Positions 22,920 through 32,457 of a stretch of DNA of 64,000 nucleotides are shown here, one piece after another. Location of the stretch: NCBI GenBank assembly GCA_026168455.1, contig CM047428.1, positions 33,903,255 through 33,967,254 of the forward strand. Direction: 5' to 3'. The position numbers and the translations under genes were made by a program. The notes below the pieces were generated by a model that did no database searches, had not been told where the DNA came from, and saw only the letters and a list, made by a program, of their open reading frames with translations. Source of the stretch: Theocolax elegans. Lineage: Eukaryota > Arthropoda > Insecta > Hymenoptera > Cerocephalidae. Within the stretch, counting starts at the first letter, position 1; each line of letters begins with the position of its first letter.

Positions 22920-23040
22920 TATTAGTATATAATACAGAGGGCGCCACATATGATTTCTGTTAAGTTAGTTTTATATAGGGTATCGATAAAACAGAAAGCG
23001 CGGACCTGCACAACAATTTTTTGTCGGGTACGACATCCCC
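22920..23040. other. Right end of the TTAA insertion
   Basis: Unique non-coding sequence ending in the GTACGACATCCCC terminus. Nothing else is seen in it. Confidence 0.5.
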
Positions 23041-23044
23041 TTAA

Positions 23045-23289
23045 TGTAAAATATCGATTGTTGATAGTGTTTACCGGTTACAGTCCTATCCCACGAATAC
23101 CGCCCTCTCCGGTGTTTATCCTAGTTGGCAATTTTGGGCATAGGGCCCAACACACGGTATCTAAGTCAAACGAGGTGTTTGACGTTGTTCCCCGGCCGCA
23201 TCGTGGGACTGTACACTTAAGGTTGGTAAGTTGGGACAAATTGGGCCTAACCGGGGGCCTTACATTTCCCCAGTACCCACCCCGTTATA
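23045..23289 (+). repeat. Gypsy 3' LTR, segment 3 (right end)
   Basis: Matches 58285-58558 of the solo LTR from TGTAAAATATCGATTG through CCCAGTACCCACCCCGTTA. About 33 bases present in the solo copy (58431-58461 region) are missing. Ends CCGTTATA, one substitution from CCGTTACA. Confidence 0.9.
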
Positions 23290-23816
23290 ACTTATAATAT
23301 TTATCCTGAAAATATAAAAAAATATTTATTTGGACTAAGTAATAAAAATAAAAATTTTAAACAAAATATTAGAATTTACAACAATTCATTAGCATTTGCA
23401 AGTTTTGGTGCGAATGTTCCTCATTTTCCTAATGTTGGACCACAAGTGTTAAGAATATGCGGTCAAATATACCATAATACGTATGCTTTACATCCAAATG
23501 AATTAGAACATCCAAACTTTGGTCTGTTATATTTACTAGATAATAAAATTGCAAATGAATACAGATTGACACAATTGCATCAGAACAATTTAGACAAAGA
23601 TCTAATACTAAAACTAGATAGTATACTACGTGACATAAATCCATTTGCAAATGCATGTAAAATGATGTATGAAATTAAAGAATAAGAACGAGAACGTTCT
23701 ATTAGATTACATCGCCCATTTCAAGAAATTAAAATATATGTAACTAGAGATGAAGCATTAAAGAAGAAATCACAAATAGTTTTTAATGAAGTTGCTATCA
23801 GGGTTGCAAATATTTA
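23290..23816 (+). pseudogene. Helitron copy 2 fragment (Rep N-terminal region)
   Basis: Clearly homologous to 1195-1710 of copy 1. The longest readable part is 23446-23685, with QIYHNTYALHPNELEHPNFG. Upstream, the frame is continuous through the junction that is shifted in copy 1 (ASFGAN then VGPQVL), so this copy is better preserved there. A TAA at 23683-23685 and loss of similarity after about 23816 end it. The Gypsy LTR abuts its left side, so it was the landing site. Confidence 0.85.
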
Positions 23817-24480
23817 AATCAATTTTACTTTTAATTCATGCTTAATTAAACAATCATGTTGATTTTATAATTAAAATTAATTTAATTAAGCAATCAAAAT
23901 GATTTAATAATTAAACTTAATGTAGTTCAATATTTAGATTGATTTATCAATTAAATTGAATTTAATTCAAAAGCAGATTGATTTTCTAATTAACCCTTAG
24001 CTGGACTCATGGGGTCACAGTGACCCCAGCATTTTTCAATCAGTTTTTCTATAGCTCCAAAATTTAAAAATTAAACTTATAGCTCCATCTGTCGTAAGGG
24101 GGGGTGTATTACTTTGCATTAGAGCCGAGAAGGTTACATAATAAGTAATAACCAAACCAAATTTCAAGTCAAAATATTCAGTAGTTTAGTTACAGTAGAA
24201 GATTTTGTGTTGGGGTCACGGTGACCCCAAAGGCCAGCTATGTTATCACAGGGCATGTGTCCAGCTAAGGGTTAAATTAAATTTAATTCGAAAGCAGATT
24301 GATTTTATAATTAAATTTAATTTAATTCAAAAGCAGATTGATTTTATAATTAAATTTAATTTAATTCAATAATCAAATTGGTTTATTATTTAAATTTAAA
24401 TGAATTTACAAATCAGATTGAGTTTTTAATTATATAAACACAACTAAAAAATTAATCTGAATTTTTAATTAAATTTCATT
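23817..24480. repeat. AT-rich ~38-bp degenerate direct repeats around a MITE
   Basis: Units built on AAAGCAGATTGATTTTATAA and TTAAATTTAATTTAATTC recur before and after the MITE at 23994-24271. The repeats are continuous in style across it, so the MITE landed in an existing array. Confidence 0.75.
23994..24271. mobile_element. 278-bp piggyBac-type MITE
   Basis: Perfect 13-bp termini CCCTTAGCTGGAC and GTCCAGCTAAGGG with TTAA on each side (23990-23993 and 24272-24275). Two internal GGGGTCAC-N-GTGACCCC palindromes lie near each end, a layout known from piggyBac-related MITEs. Non-coding. Confidence 0.92.
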
Positions 24481-24712
24481 TAAGTTTTATGCCTACTATA
24501 GTCTCCGTAAGATACGAATACAATTGTCATAGTATACACGGAAAAAATCGATTTTTGTTCTAAATATACATATGACAACACCTAATATTAGACCCGAATG
24601 TGTCGCATCCTTCTTTTTTTACATAAATCGGGCAAAATCCTGGCGTTTCCGATGGGTATGTATCATCTACGGTTGTTATGCTAGAAAAACATGAACTTTT
24701 ATGAAATTTTAA

Positions 24713-25300
24713 GATTTTAGTTAGAAGGAATAATTTTTGATCTTGGTGAATAAACCATACATTCAATTAGATGGCGACGTTTCGATGACTTTTCATCATC
24801 CTCTTCAGGCTATACCTTTATTTACAACAATTTATACTTTATTTACAAACGAATATATTTGAATGTACATAAACAATTATAGATTTTGTATTTAAGCCTA
24901 GTGGTTTCTATTTTACTTACTACTTGTCAATATATCGAATATTATGCATATCAATTTTGAATTTCACTAACAATGAAGACAAGGATATTGAAAACCAATG
25001 AACTTTATTTTGTTATATGCACAGAAACTGAATAGTTGCGATGATTACCTTTATCTCCTTAAAAGCTCCATAATTCAACATTATTAATAAAATAAATACT
25101 TAAATAGAATAAAATACCATACAAAAATTAATAACACGAAAAAAGAGCAAAAGCAGTGACGAAGAAAATATCACAGACGGTACAATAAATTCAATCACAA
25201 CTGATTTATATATATATACAGTTATAATCATGTGTTATAACACTAACTATACCTGTATAAAAAAGGCGCGATTTTTAATTCAAATAATATGTCGATTTCA
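24713..25300 (-). repeat. PLE pseudo-LTR-like copy 1
   Basis: Shares TTAGAAGGAATAATTTT, the GGCGACGTTTCGATGAC block, CAAGGATATT...CAATGAA, and a final GGCGCGATTTTT with the copy that begins near 25886, in the same order and spacing (offset about 1173 bp). Diverged by many substitutions. Confidence 0.8.
24773..24809 (-). ncRNA. Hammerhead-ribozyme-like motif, copy 1
   Basis: On the minus strand: CTGAAGA (fits the CUGANGA core), one extra G, a 6-bp stem GATGAT/GTCATC, then GAAAC and GTC. PLEs are known to carry hammerhead motifs in their pseudo-LTRs. The extra base and unclear stems I and III leave activity doubtful. Confidence 0.45.
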
Positions 25301-25885
25301 CTAAATTAAATTTTTTTTTATTTATCACTAAATTAATTTTTATTGTATTTGACATAATTGATAATATAATTTTTAAATTGTTGACGTGATATAAAAAAAT
25401 CTTTAATCTATTTATTTACATGCACAATACATAGGAATTTAATTTATTTAATAAATTTCGAAAAAAATATGTTTAAAATGTAAATATATTGTTTATAAAT
25501 AAATGAAAGAACAAGTTTGCTTTTTTTTAAATATCCTCTTAAAGTTCATAAATATTTTAGATTTGCTCTTTAACGCTTACTTGATTTGGTGTTTAACAAT
25601 ACATATTATAAAAACCGCGCTAATAGATATTAGCACTTAGCTTCCTCGTATATTGCTAATTTTTGTTTATGTATAAGCAGTACTTGATGCAATGAATGTA
25701 TGATGACAAATAATTAATTATAAATAGATAAAAATAATTATTTATAAATACAAAAATTGACGTCAGTTAAATGTGTACAAAGTGATGTAACCCCGTATAT
25801 TAAAGAGCTGATAATTAGTAGATTAAATTAAACCAAATCTAAAATCTTGAAGATAAATTTTGTTCTCGTTATCATCCACGCAGTA
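25301..25885. other. AT-rich stretch between PLE repeat copies
   Basis: Non-coding, AT-rich, no clear match elsewhere in the window. Confidence 0.5.
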
Positions 25886-26480
25886 TTTATTTAGAAGGAA
25901 TAATTTTCGATCTTGGTGAATAAACCACAAGTTTAATTAACTGGCGACGTTTCGATGACTCTTCGTCATCCTCTTCAGGCTATACCTTTATTTAAAAAAT
26001 ATACAAATGAATACATTTGGTTTAACAATTATAGTTTTAAATATAAGTTTTGTTTTTTAAGCGCCTCATGATTTAGAATATTTTACTTACTACTAGTCAT
26101 TATATCAGATGTTTAACAACGACATTACATCGTAGCATCACTGAGTCGTCGCACTAATAACGAAAACAAGGATATTTAAAACAATGAAATTACAATTTAT
26201 ATACACAGAAGTTGAACAGTTATGTCGATTACCTTTATCTTATATAAAGCTCCATATATTCAAATTAACATTATTAATAATTTAATAAATAAATAAATTA
26301 GGACATCACAAAAATAATAAATAACACAAAGATTAAGCAAAAGCCGTTACAGGACTAGATATAATTATCACAAACAACGTACTAAATTTATTCGCAGCTG
26401 ATATATATAGCTATAGTGAAGTGTAGCATGACACCAACTATATCTATATAATGGCGCGATTTTTGAATCTAATTTAATGA
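25886..26480 (-). repeat. PLE pseudo-LTR-like copy 2
   Basis: Second copy, directly downstream of the PLE coding region in its own orientation. See copy 1 for shared landmarks. Confidence 0.8.
25943..25979 (-). ncRNA. Hammerhead-ribozyme-like motif, copy 2
   Basis: As copy 1, with a fully Watson-Crick stem GATGAC/GTCATC and loop GAAGA before GAAAC. The single stem difference from copy 1 (C to T) keeps a G-U pair, which supports an RNA structure. Confidence 0.5.
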
Positions 26481-26697
26481 CTGAATATTATATTATGTCA
26501 TAGATTAAAATTATTATTGTCCATTATGTTAAAAATAATAATAAATATTGTTATACATAAGTTAAAAATTCTCTATTAACAATAAAAATATATTTATTTT
26601 TATTATAAAATTACCATATGCTAAAAATGACTAAACCTAAACATAACAAAAAAGAAAAAAAAAAAAAATAGAAAAAAGAAAAATGCAATCAACACAA
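26481..26697. other. PLE 3' non-coding stretch
   Basis: AT-rich DNA with an A-rich run at 26648-26690, immediately after the GIY-YIG stop on the minus strand. Confidence 0.45.
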
Positions 26698-27542
26698 TCA
26701 AAGCCGTTCTTTCAATCTACTAATAATACCATTGTAATGTTGACTAAGTTTTCTAGTATCATCTTTAACATTAATTGCATTGTTCTCCAATTTGATATGT
26801 ACCATTTCAGATACTAATCTTCTATTCCAATTACTCTCTCTATCTAAAATTGAAATATCGTCAAAATTAAAGGAATGATTGAAAGACGTTATATGTTCAT
26901 TAATAACAAATTGAGACTCTATTTTTTTTGTATTACTTTTATGTTCGTTAATTCTACATTGCAACTGTCTTTTAGTTTCACCAACATAACTAGCATCGCA
27001 ATCTTTACAATCAATTTTATATACAACATTAGTCATAGAATTCTTTTCTGACTTTTCCTTACCTCTTACAATGATATTATTAAGATTGGTACATATTGTC
27101 GGAATAGGTCTAATATATATATTTTTGTTTTATAGAATTTTCAATTTTATCATAAAAGCCTGTTATAAATGGCAATTTTAACGTACCAAAATATTTTTTT
27201 TTATGTTAATTTGGTTCACTGTATTACAGTTATTAATGTGTCCAATTTTATCTAACCTTTTTTTAACATTATGATTTATGAATTTTTGCCGATAGTTATT
27301 ATCATATAAAAACTGCTTAACAATTTGCATGTTAAATTTGTGAAATTTTTGATGTGATAATATGATAGCTTTATCTACTAAGGTGTAAACCATAGCCCTT
27401 TTCTGCTGTACAGTATGACAAGAATCAAAGTTTAAGAATCTACCAGAAAAAGTGTCCTTCCTATACCAATTAGTAATAATTCTATTTGAATTTTCTCTAA
27501 TTAACGATACTTCTAAAAAATTAATAGTGCCATTTGTCTCTT
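26698..27542 (-). pseudogene. PLE C-terminal part with GIY-YIG endonuclease
   Basis: The GIY-YIG nuclease nicks target DNA for retrotransposition. Translation of 27036-26698 gives VVYKIDCKDCDASYVG followed by ETKRQL and R-x2-EH, matching the first two GIY-YIG motifs with the Cys pair typical of PLE versions. The part upstream (27558-27178) has NGTINFLEVSLIRENS, a stretch common between the RT thumb and the nuclease. A frame break lies around 27037-27177. The reading continues across the MITE at 27543-28103 into the RT. Confidence 0.82.
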
Positions 27543-28103
27543 CCCTATCAGCACACAATGTCTTAAAAACGTTTAAATTACGTTGCGGCTAAAACCTTTA
27601 AACGTTAGAATTTAATACTTGAAAAACGTTTGAACTACGTTTAAATTTGGTTAAAATGTCCTCTTTAATTTTAGGAAAGTAATATTTTTTAACGTATTTC
27701 AAACGTATTTTTAACGTTGGATAAACAAAATTATCCGATGTATATTATTATGGAGCATGCGCAGTTGTTACTTATCAATTGTAGCTAGGCGCAATTGTCA
27801 TTTTTGCACATGTAAATGATTTATATTTATAAATAAATATAAAAATAGCATTTGCGCATAGCTACAATTGATAAGTAACAACTGCGCATGCTCCATAATA
27901 ATATACATCAGATAATTTTGTTTATCCAACGTTAAAAATACGTTTGAAATACGTTAAAAAATATTACTTTCCTAAAATTAAAGAGGACATTTTAACCAAA
28001 TTTAAACGTAGTTCAAACGTTTTTCAAGTATTAAATTCTAACGTTTAAAGGTTTTAGCCGCAACGTAATTTAAACGTTTTTTAGACATTGTGTGCTGATA
28101 GGG
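27543..28103. mobile_element. 561-bp palindromic MITE in PLE
   Basis: Termini CCCTATCAGCACACAATGTC and its complement; the arms of about 240 bp pair almost completely around a short AT-rich centre near 27800-27830. TT flanks both sides (27541-27542 and 28104-28105). Removing it with one TT restores an open PLE frame across the site, which fixes the boundaries. Confidence 0.92.
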
Positions 28104-29180
28104 TTTCTCATGTGTAAATTGCAATCTATTATGGTAACTATTAAAGGTAAGGAGTAAAGTATCTAATTTGTGTTCGGGTATACACATTATGGTGTCGTCA
28201 ACGTAACGATAATAAAATAAAGGTTTGAAATCTAATTTATTGAAACATTCATCCTCTAAGTCCGTCATAACTAAATCTGCAAATTGAGGGCTCACTGGCG
28301 ACCCCATCGGGCTACCAAAAATTTGTTGGTAATAATTACCATCCCATTTAAAATATGTATTATACATCAAAAATGTCACAACATCAATTATCTCACTGAG
28401 TGGTATATTATAGTGCTTGGAGATCAAATGATATCTTTTTTCAATGCTTTTAATTAAAAGTTCATTCGGTATATTAGTGAACAGTGAAACAACATCAAAC
28501 GAAACTAAAATGTATCCAGGTGGCATGTCACAGTTTATCACTTTCATAATTAATTCTTGACTGTTTTTTATATATGATTTTGGTTTATTTATGCTATTTC
28601 TGATTATTTTATCAATAATTTTCGATAATTTGTAAGTTGGACTTCCAATACATGATATTATTGGTCTTATATGGAACATCTTTTTTATGAACTTTCGGTA
28701 AGCCATAAATTTTTGGTAACATCCCTGCTAAAAATAATCGATTGAAATCGATAGACATGGAAAGATTTTGCATATAAATCGATTCAAATTGATTAATTTT
28801 AATCGATTGGTATGCAAAATCTTTCCATGTCTATCGATTTCAATCGATTATTTTTAGCAGGGACAGTATTTGTTTGAGTAAGTTCATTTTTATGATATTT
28901 TTTGTCTAAATATCCCAATTCATTCCATCTATTTAATATATTTTGTGTATTTTTCTGTAACTTGATATGTGGATTTTTATTTTTGTCTACCTTTTTGTAC
29001 GTATTTGTATCAGAAATAAGATTATGCATTTTTGATGTATATGTTTTTGTGTCAATAGCCACTATGACATTACCTTTATCCGCCATGGTAAAAAATACAT
29101 CGTTATTTTTCAAAAACAACCTTGTCTTGTTCAACCTCTGTGCAAAAAGCCTATGCCCTAAAATACATGAAAATTATTGA
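28104..29180 (-). pseudogene. PLE reverse transcriptase, frameshifted
   Basis: RT of the Penelope clade, related to telomerase. From the N-terminal side on the minus strand: FFTMADKGNVIVAIDTKTY (about 29100-29020), then, after a MITE, IYGLPKVHKK and RPIISCIGSPTYKL in neighbouring frames, LVSFDVVSLFTNIP (motif A), GSPMGSPVSPQFADLVM (motif B) and YRYVDDTIM with YVDD at 28194-28205 (motif C). Two frame changes around 28660-28720 and a stop upstream of 29150 show it is not functional. Confidence 0.88.
28722..28863. mobile_element. 142-bp palindromic MITE in PLE RT
   Basis: Termini TCCCTGCTAAAAATAATCGA and its complement; the two arms of about 50 bp pair almost perfectly, and the centre is rich in ATCGATT. 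CA flanks each side, fitting a 2-bp duplication. Contains no frame. Confidence 0.88.
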
Positions 29181-29671
29181 TTTTACGAGGTTTATGAGGC
29201 ATGACTTACAACAGCGGTCTTGGCCAATAATCTAACCACCGCCATACGAAAGCTCTCGAAAAATGTGATCTTTTGAGCGATGTTGAATCAAAATCGATTG
29301 TGGCGTGGTCGCCTTTTTTGATATTCAATATTATCGGGCGTTCTATCTCTTCAAGATTTTAAAATTAAGAATTGTAACCCAGGTAGATAAGTTCTAAAGA
29401 TTATTTTGAACAAAAGTTGTTTCTAATGTTTTTTCAAAAAAATCAATAGATTTTGAGATAAATGGCTTTGAAAATAGAAATTTTCCTAAAAAATTGAAAA
29501 ATTTCCATTTTTTATGGTGGAATAACTCTCAGGCAAATTATTGTTAACACCTAAAATTTTTTTTATATCTTCTGCAAGATATTTCCAGCCTGTTTTCAAA
29601 TTTTGGAGCGATTTAAAATTTTCATCATACCACTTGACGTGAAATAGCCCATATATATGTATATACACACA

Positions 29672-29721
<50 letters not shown>

Positions 29722-29734
29722 CATACACACAGAG

Positions 29735-29772
<38 letters not shown>

Positions 29773-30830
29773 GAGCGTATAAGTGTGCTTATATTACATT
29801 TAAAAAGTGTGGATTAGGCCTATTGCATAAGAAAAGAGCGCGCATGCTAAGCCTTTTTATTTGAATTTCGTTTTTTATTGGGTTGTTTCACGGTAAAATA
29901 ACTACTTATGTACGTAATTATTACAAAAAATATATACTTATACAATATAAAAAGTCATTCTTGCATTAAATAAGGTCAATTTTCCGAAAAACTTGAAAAA
30001 TTCGGTATTTTTATTAAAAATGGACTATATCTCAAAGTGGGACCAAATTTGGGCCTGGAAACCTCGAAATTCGGTTTCTACAACTCCAAAAACATACAAA
30101 TACGAAAAGTTCCCGAGGGGACAAAAAGTGGCCATGAAACCCCCCTCAGCGCCCTGACTATAATGACTTATTAATATTTGTGATAAGATTATTAAGTTTA
30201 TTGTTTAAAAAAGATATATGAATATTAATATCTTGTATCTCAATATTTAAGACTTTATTTTGGAGTATTGAAATATTATTTTTCATTTTAGTTTTAGCTG
30301 TAAGGCTAATAAAAGTTATCTACATAATATTAAAATTTTATAAGTGAAATTGTGAATTTTTCTGTAAAAAACCCCTTATACTGTAAAAAATATTTAGTGA
30401 ATGTCATTTTTTATGAGTCCATTGTGATCGCATTGATACGAGGATAAATTTACCACTATTACAAATTTTTTAAAGAGTCGTTTTTTATTAGTTTTTTGGC
30501 TTGGAAGTTTCAGTATTCCGCGTACGTACGTACGTCCGTACGTACGTACAACTTTTTATACATACATTTTACCATTAATTATTACAATTGCACAACCGAT
30601 AATTAATTTTGTTGTCAACAATTAATTGTCGTGGTGCCAGGTATAAATTGTATGTATTCAAAAATTATAATAAATATATATTATTTGTAATATTAATAAC
30701 AAATTATATTTAGAAATATATATAAAATAAGCATTTTTCTGTGAATTCCCATTTTACTGTAAATAATTATATCAATAAACAATATCTTTTTTAGACTTTA
30801 TGTGTCCCTGGAATTATGACAAACAGTTCC
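29181..30830. other. Non-coding block between PLE and satellite
   Basis: No supported gene. Includes CA and TA microsatellites (29662-29772) and a (GTAC)n palindrome near 30518-30550. Its copy in unit B is at about 31920-33560. Confidence 0.6.
29662..29772. repeat. (CA)n / (TA)n microsatellite
   Basis: Alternating AC and AT runs. Repeated in unit B at about 32403-32512 with small differences. Confidence 0.92.
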
Positions 30831-31782
30831 TAGATCTTTCGGGAATTTCGGAGGAAATTCGGGATGAGTCGACTAATTACGGGGTTTCCTGGATATTTCG
30901 GGAATTTCTGAAATATTTCAGAAAGACTTCCACTAATTACGGGATATCCTGGATATTTCGGATTATCTGAGGAAATTCGTGATGACTCTACCAATTACGG
31001 GATTTCCTCGATCTTTCGGGAATTCCTGAAGTATTTCGGGATGACGCTACTAATTACGGGAATTTCTGGAAAAATTCGGGATGACTACTAATTACGGGAT
31101 TTCTTGGATATTTCGGGAATTTCTGAAATATTTCAGAAAGACTCCACTAATGACGGAATTTTCTGGATATTTCGGGAATATATGAGGAAATTCGTGATGA
31201 CTCTACCAATTACGGGAATTCCTGGATCTTTCGGGAATTTCTGAGGTATTTCGGGATGATGCTACTAATTACGGGATTTCCTGGATATTTCGGGAACATC
31301 TGAGGAAATTCGAGATGACTCTACCAAATACGGGATTTCCTGGATCTTTCGGGAATTCCTGAGGTATTTCGAGATGACGCTACCAATTACGGGAATTTCT
31401 GGATATTTCGGGAATTTCTCAAATATTTCAGAAAGATTCCACTAATTACGGGATTTTTTGGATATTTCGGAAATATCTGAGGAAATTCGTGATGATTCTA
31501 CCAATTACGGGATTTCCAGGATCTTTCGGGAATTGCTTAGGTATTTCGGGATGACGCTACTAATTACGGAATTTCCTGGATATTTCGGGAATTTCTGAGG
31601 TATTTCTGGATCACTCTACTAATTACGGGATTTCCAGGATATTTCGGAAATTTCTGAGTAAATTCGGGATAACACCAATAATAACGGGATTTTCTGGAAA
31701 TTTCGGGAATTTCTGAGGTATTTCTTGATAACTCTACTAAATAAGGTATTTCCTGGATATTTCGGGAATTTCTGAGGTATAG
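30831..31782. repeat. 59-bp satellite, first block
   Basis: Monomers of about 59 bp carrying ATTTCGGGAATTTCTGAG and CTACTAATTACGGGATTTCC. This is the part included in unit A; it is cut off at 31782 by the start of unit B. Confidence 0.93.
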
Positions 31783-32424
31783 TTTTTGTGTCAATAGCCA
31801 CTATGACATTACCTTTATCCGCCATGGTAAAAAATACATCGTTATTTTTCAAAAACAACCTTGTCTTGTTCAACCTCTGTGCAAAAAGCCTATGCCATAA
31901 AATACATGAAAATTATTGATTTTACCGAGGTTTATGAGGCATGACTTACAACAGCGGTCTTGGCAATAATCTAACCACCGCCATACGAAAGCTCTCGAAA
32001 AATGTGATCTTTGAGCGATGTTGAATCAAAATCGATGTGGCGTGGTCGCTCCTTTTTTGATATTCAATATTATCGGGCGTTCTATCTCTTCAAGATTTTT
32101 AAAATTAAGAATTGTAACCCAGGTAGATAAGTTCTAAAGATTATTTTGAACAATAAGTTGTTTCTAATGTTTTTTCAAAAAATCACTAGATTTTTGAGAT
32201 AAATTGGCTTTGAAAATAGAAATTTCCTAAAAAATTGAAAAATTTCCATTTTTATGGTGGAATAACTCTCAGGCAAATTATTGTTAACACCTAAAATTTT
32301 TTTTTATATCTTCTGCAAGATATTTCCAGCCTGTTTTCAAATTTTGGAGCGATTTAAAATTTCATCATACCACTTGGACGTGAATAGCCCATATATAGTA
32401 TATACACACAGACACACACACACC

Positions 32425-32457
<33 letters not shown>

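Larger units (their letters stand above)
14460..23040. mobile_element. 8.58-kb TTAA-flanked insertion (piggyBac-type boundaries), no transposase
   Basis: Starts GGGGATGCCATACCTGA and ends with the near-complement: reversed, the right end reads GGGGATGTCGTACCCGA (14 of 17 identical). TTAA lies at 14456-14459 and again at 23041-23044, while the solo LTR has one TTAA at the same place (58281-58284). Target site, duplication and inverted ends together fit a piggyBac-type insertion. No transposase frame is present. It carries degenerate 275-bp repeats, the hairpin satellite and the 1363-bp duplication, so it is either a non-autonomous element that gained tandem repeats or a much expanded one. Confidence 0.75.
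7251..23289 (+). mobile_element. 5'-truncated Ty3/Gypsy LTR retrotransposon with twice-interrupted 3' LTR
   Basis: Domain order is gag, aspartic protease, reverse transcriptase, RNase H, integrase, which is the Gypsy order. No env-like frame follows. The 5' LTR and leader are missing. The 3' LTR begins at 12542 and is recognised by comparison with the solo LTR at 57427-58558. It continues as 12542-12882, 13969-14459 and 23045-23289, separated by two later insertions. The right end (CCGTTATA, expected CCGTTACA) abuts Helitron copy 2 sequence, so the element landed in a Helitron. All reading frames carry stops or shifts. Confidence 0.88.
24713..29180 (-). mobile_element. Penelope-like element (PLE) with GIY-YIG endonuclease, decayed
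   Basis: Retroelement read on the minus strand: RT block (29180 to 28104), GIY-YIG block (27542 to 26698), then a 3' region with two related repeat copies (25886-26480 and 24713-25300). Tandem partial copies forming pseudo-LTRs are characteristic of PLEs. Two palindromic MITEs interrupt the coding part. The 5' coding end is missing or diverged. Confidence 0.87.
29043..31782. repeat. 2.74-kb direct tandem duplication, unit A
   Basis: Starts inside the PLE RT at GTTTTTGTGTCAATAGCC and ends within the 59-bp satellite. It repeats directly at 31783-34527. Contents: PLE 5' piece, CA/TA microsatellite, AT-rich sequence with GTAC repeats near 30520-30550, and about 950 bp of satellite. Confidence 0.93.

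Noticed and set aside
29486..29758. 90-codon minus-strand frame with Cys/Val repeats
   Set aside because: The first half is the CA/TA microsatellite; the rest has no recognisable family and is broken in unit B.
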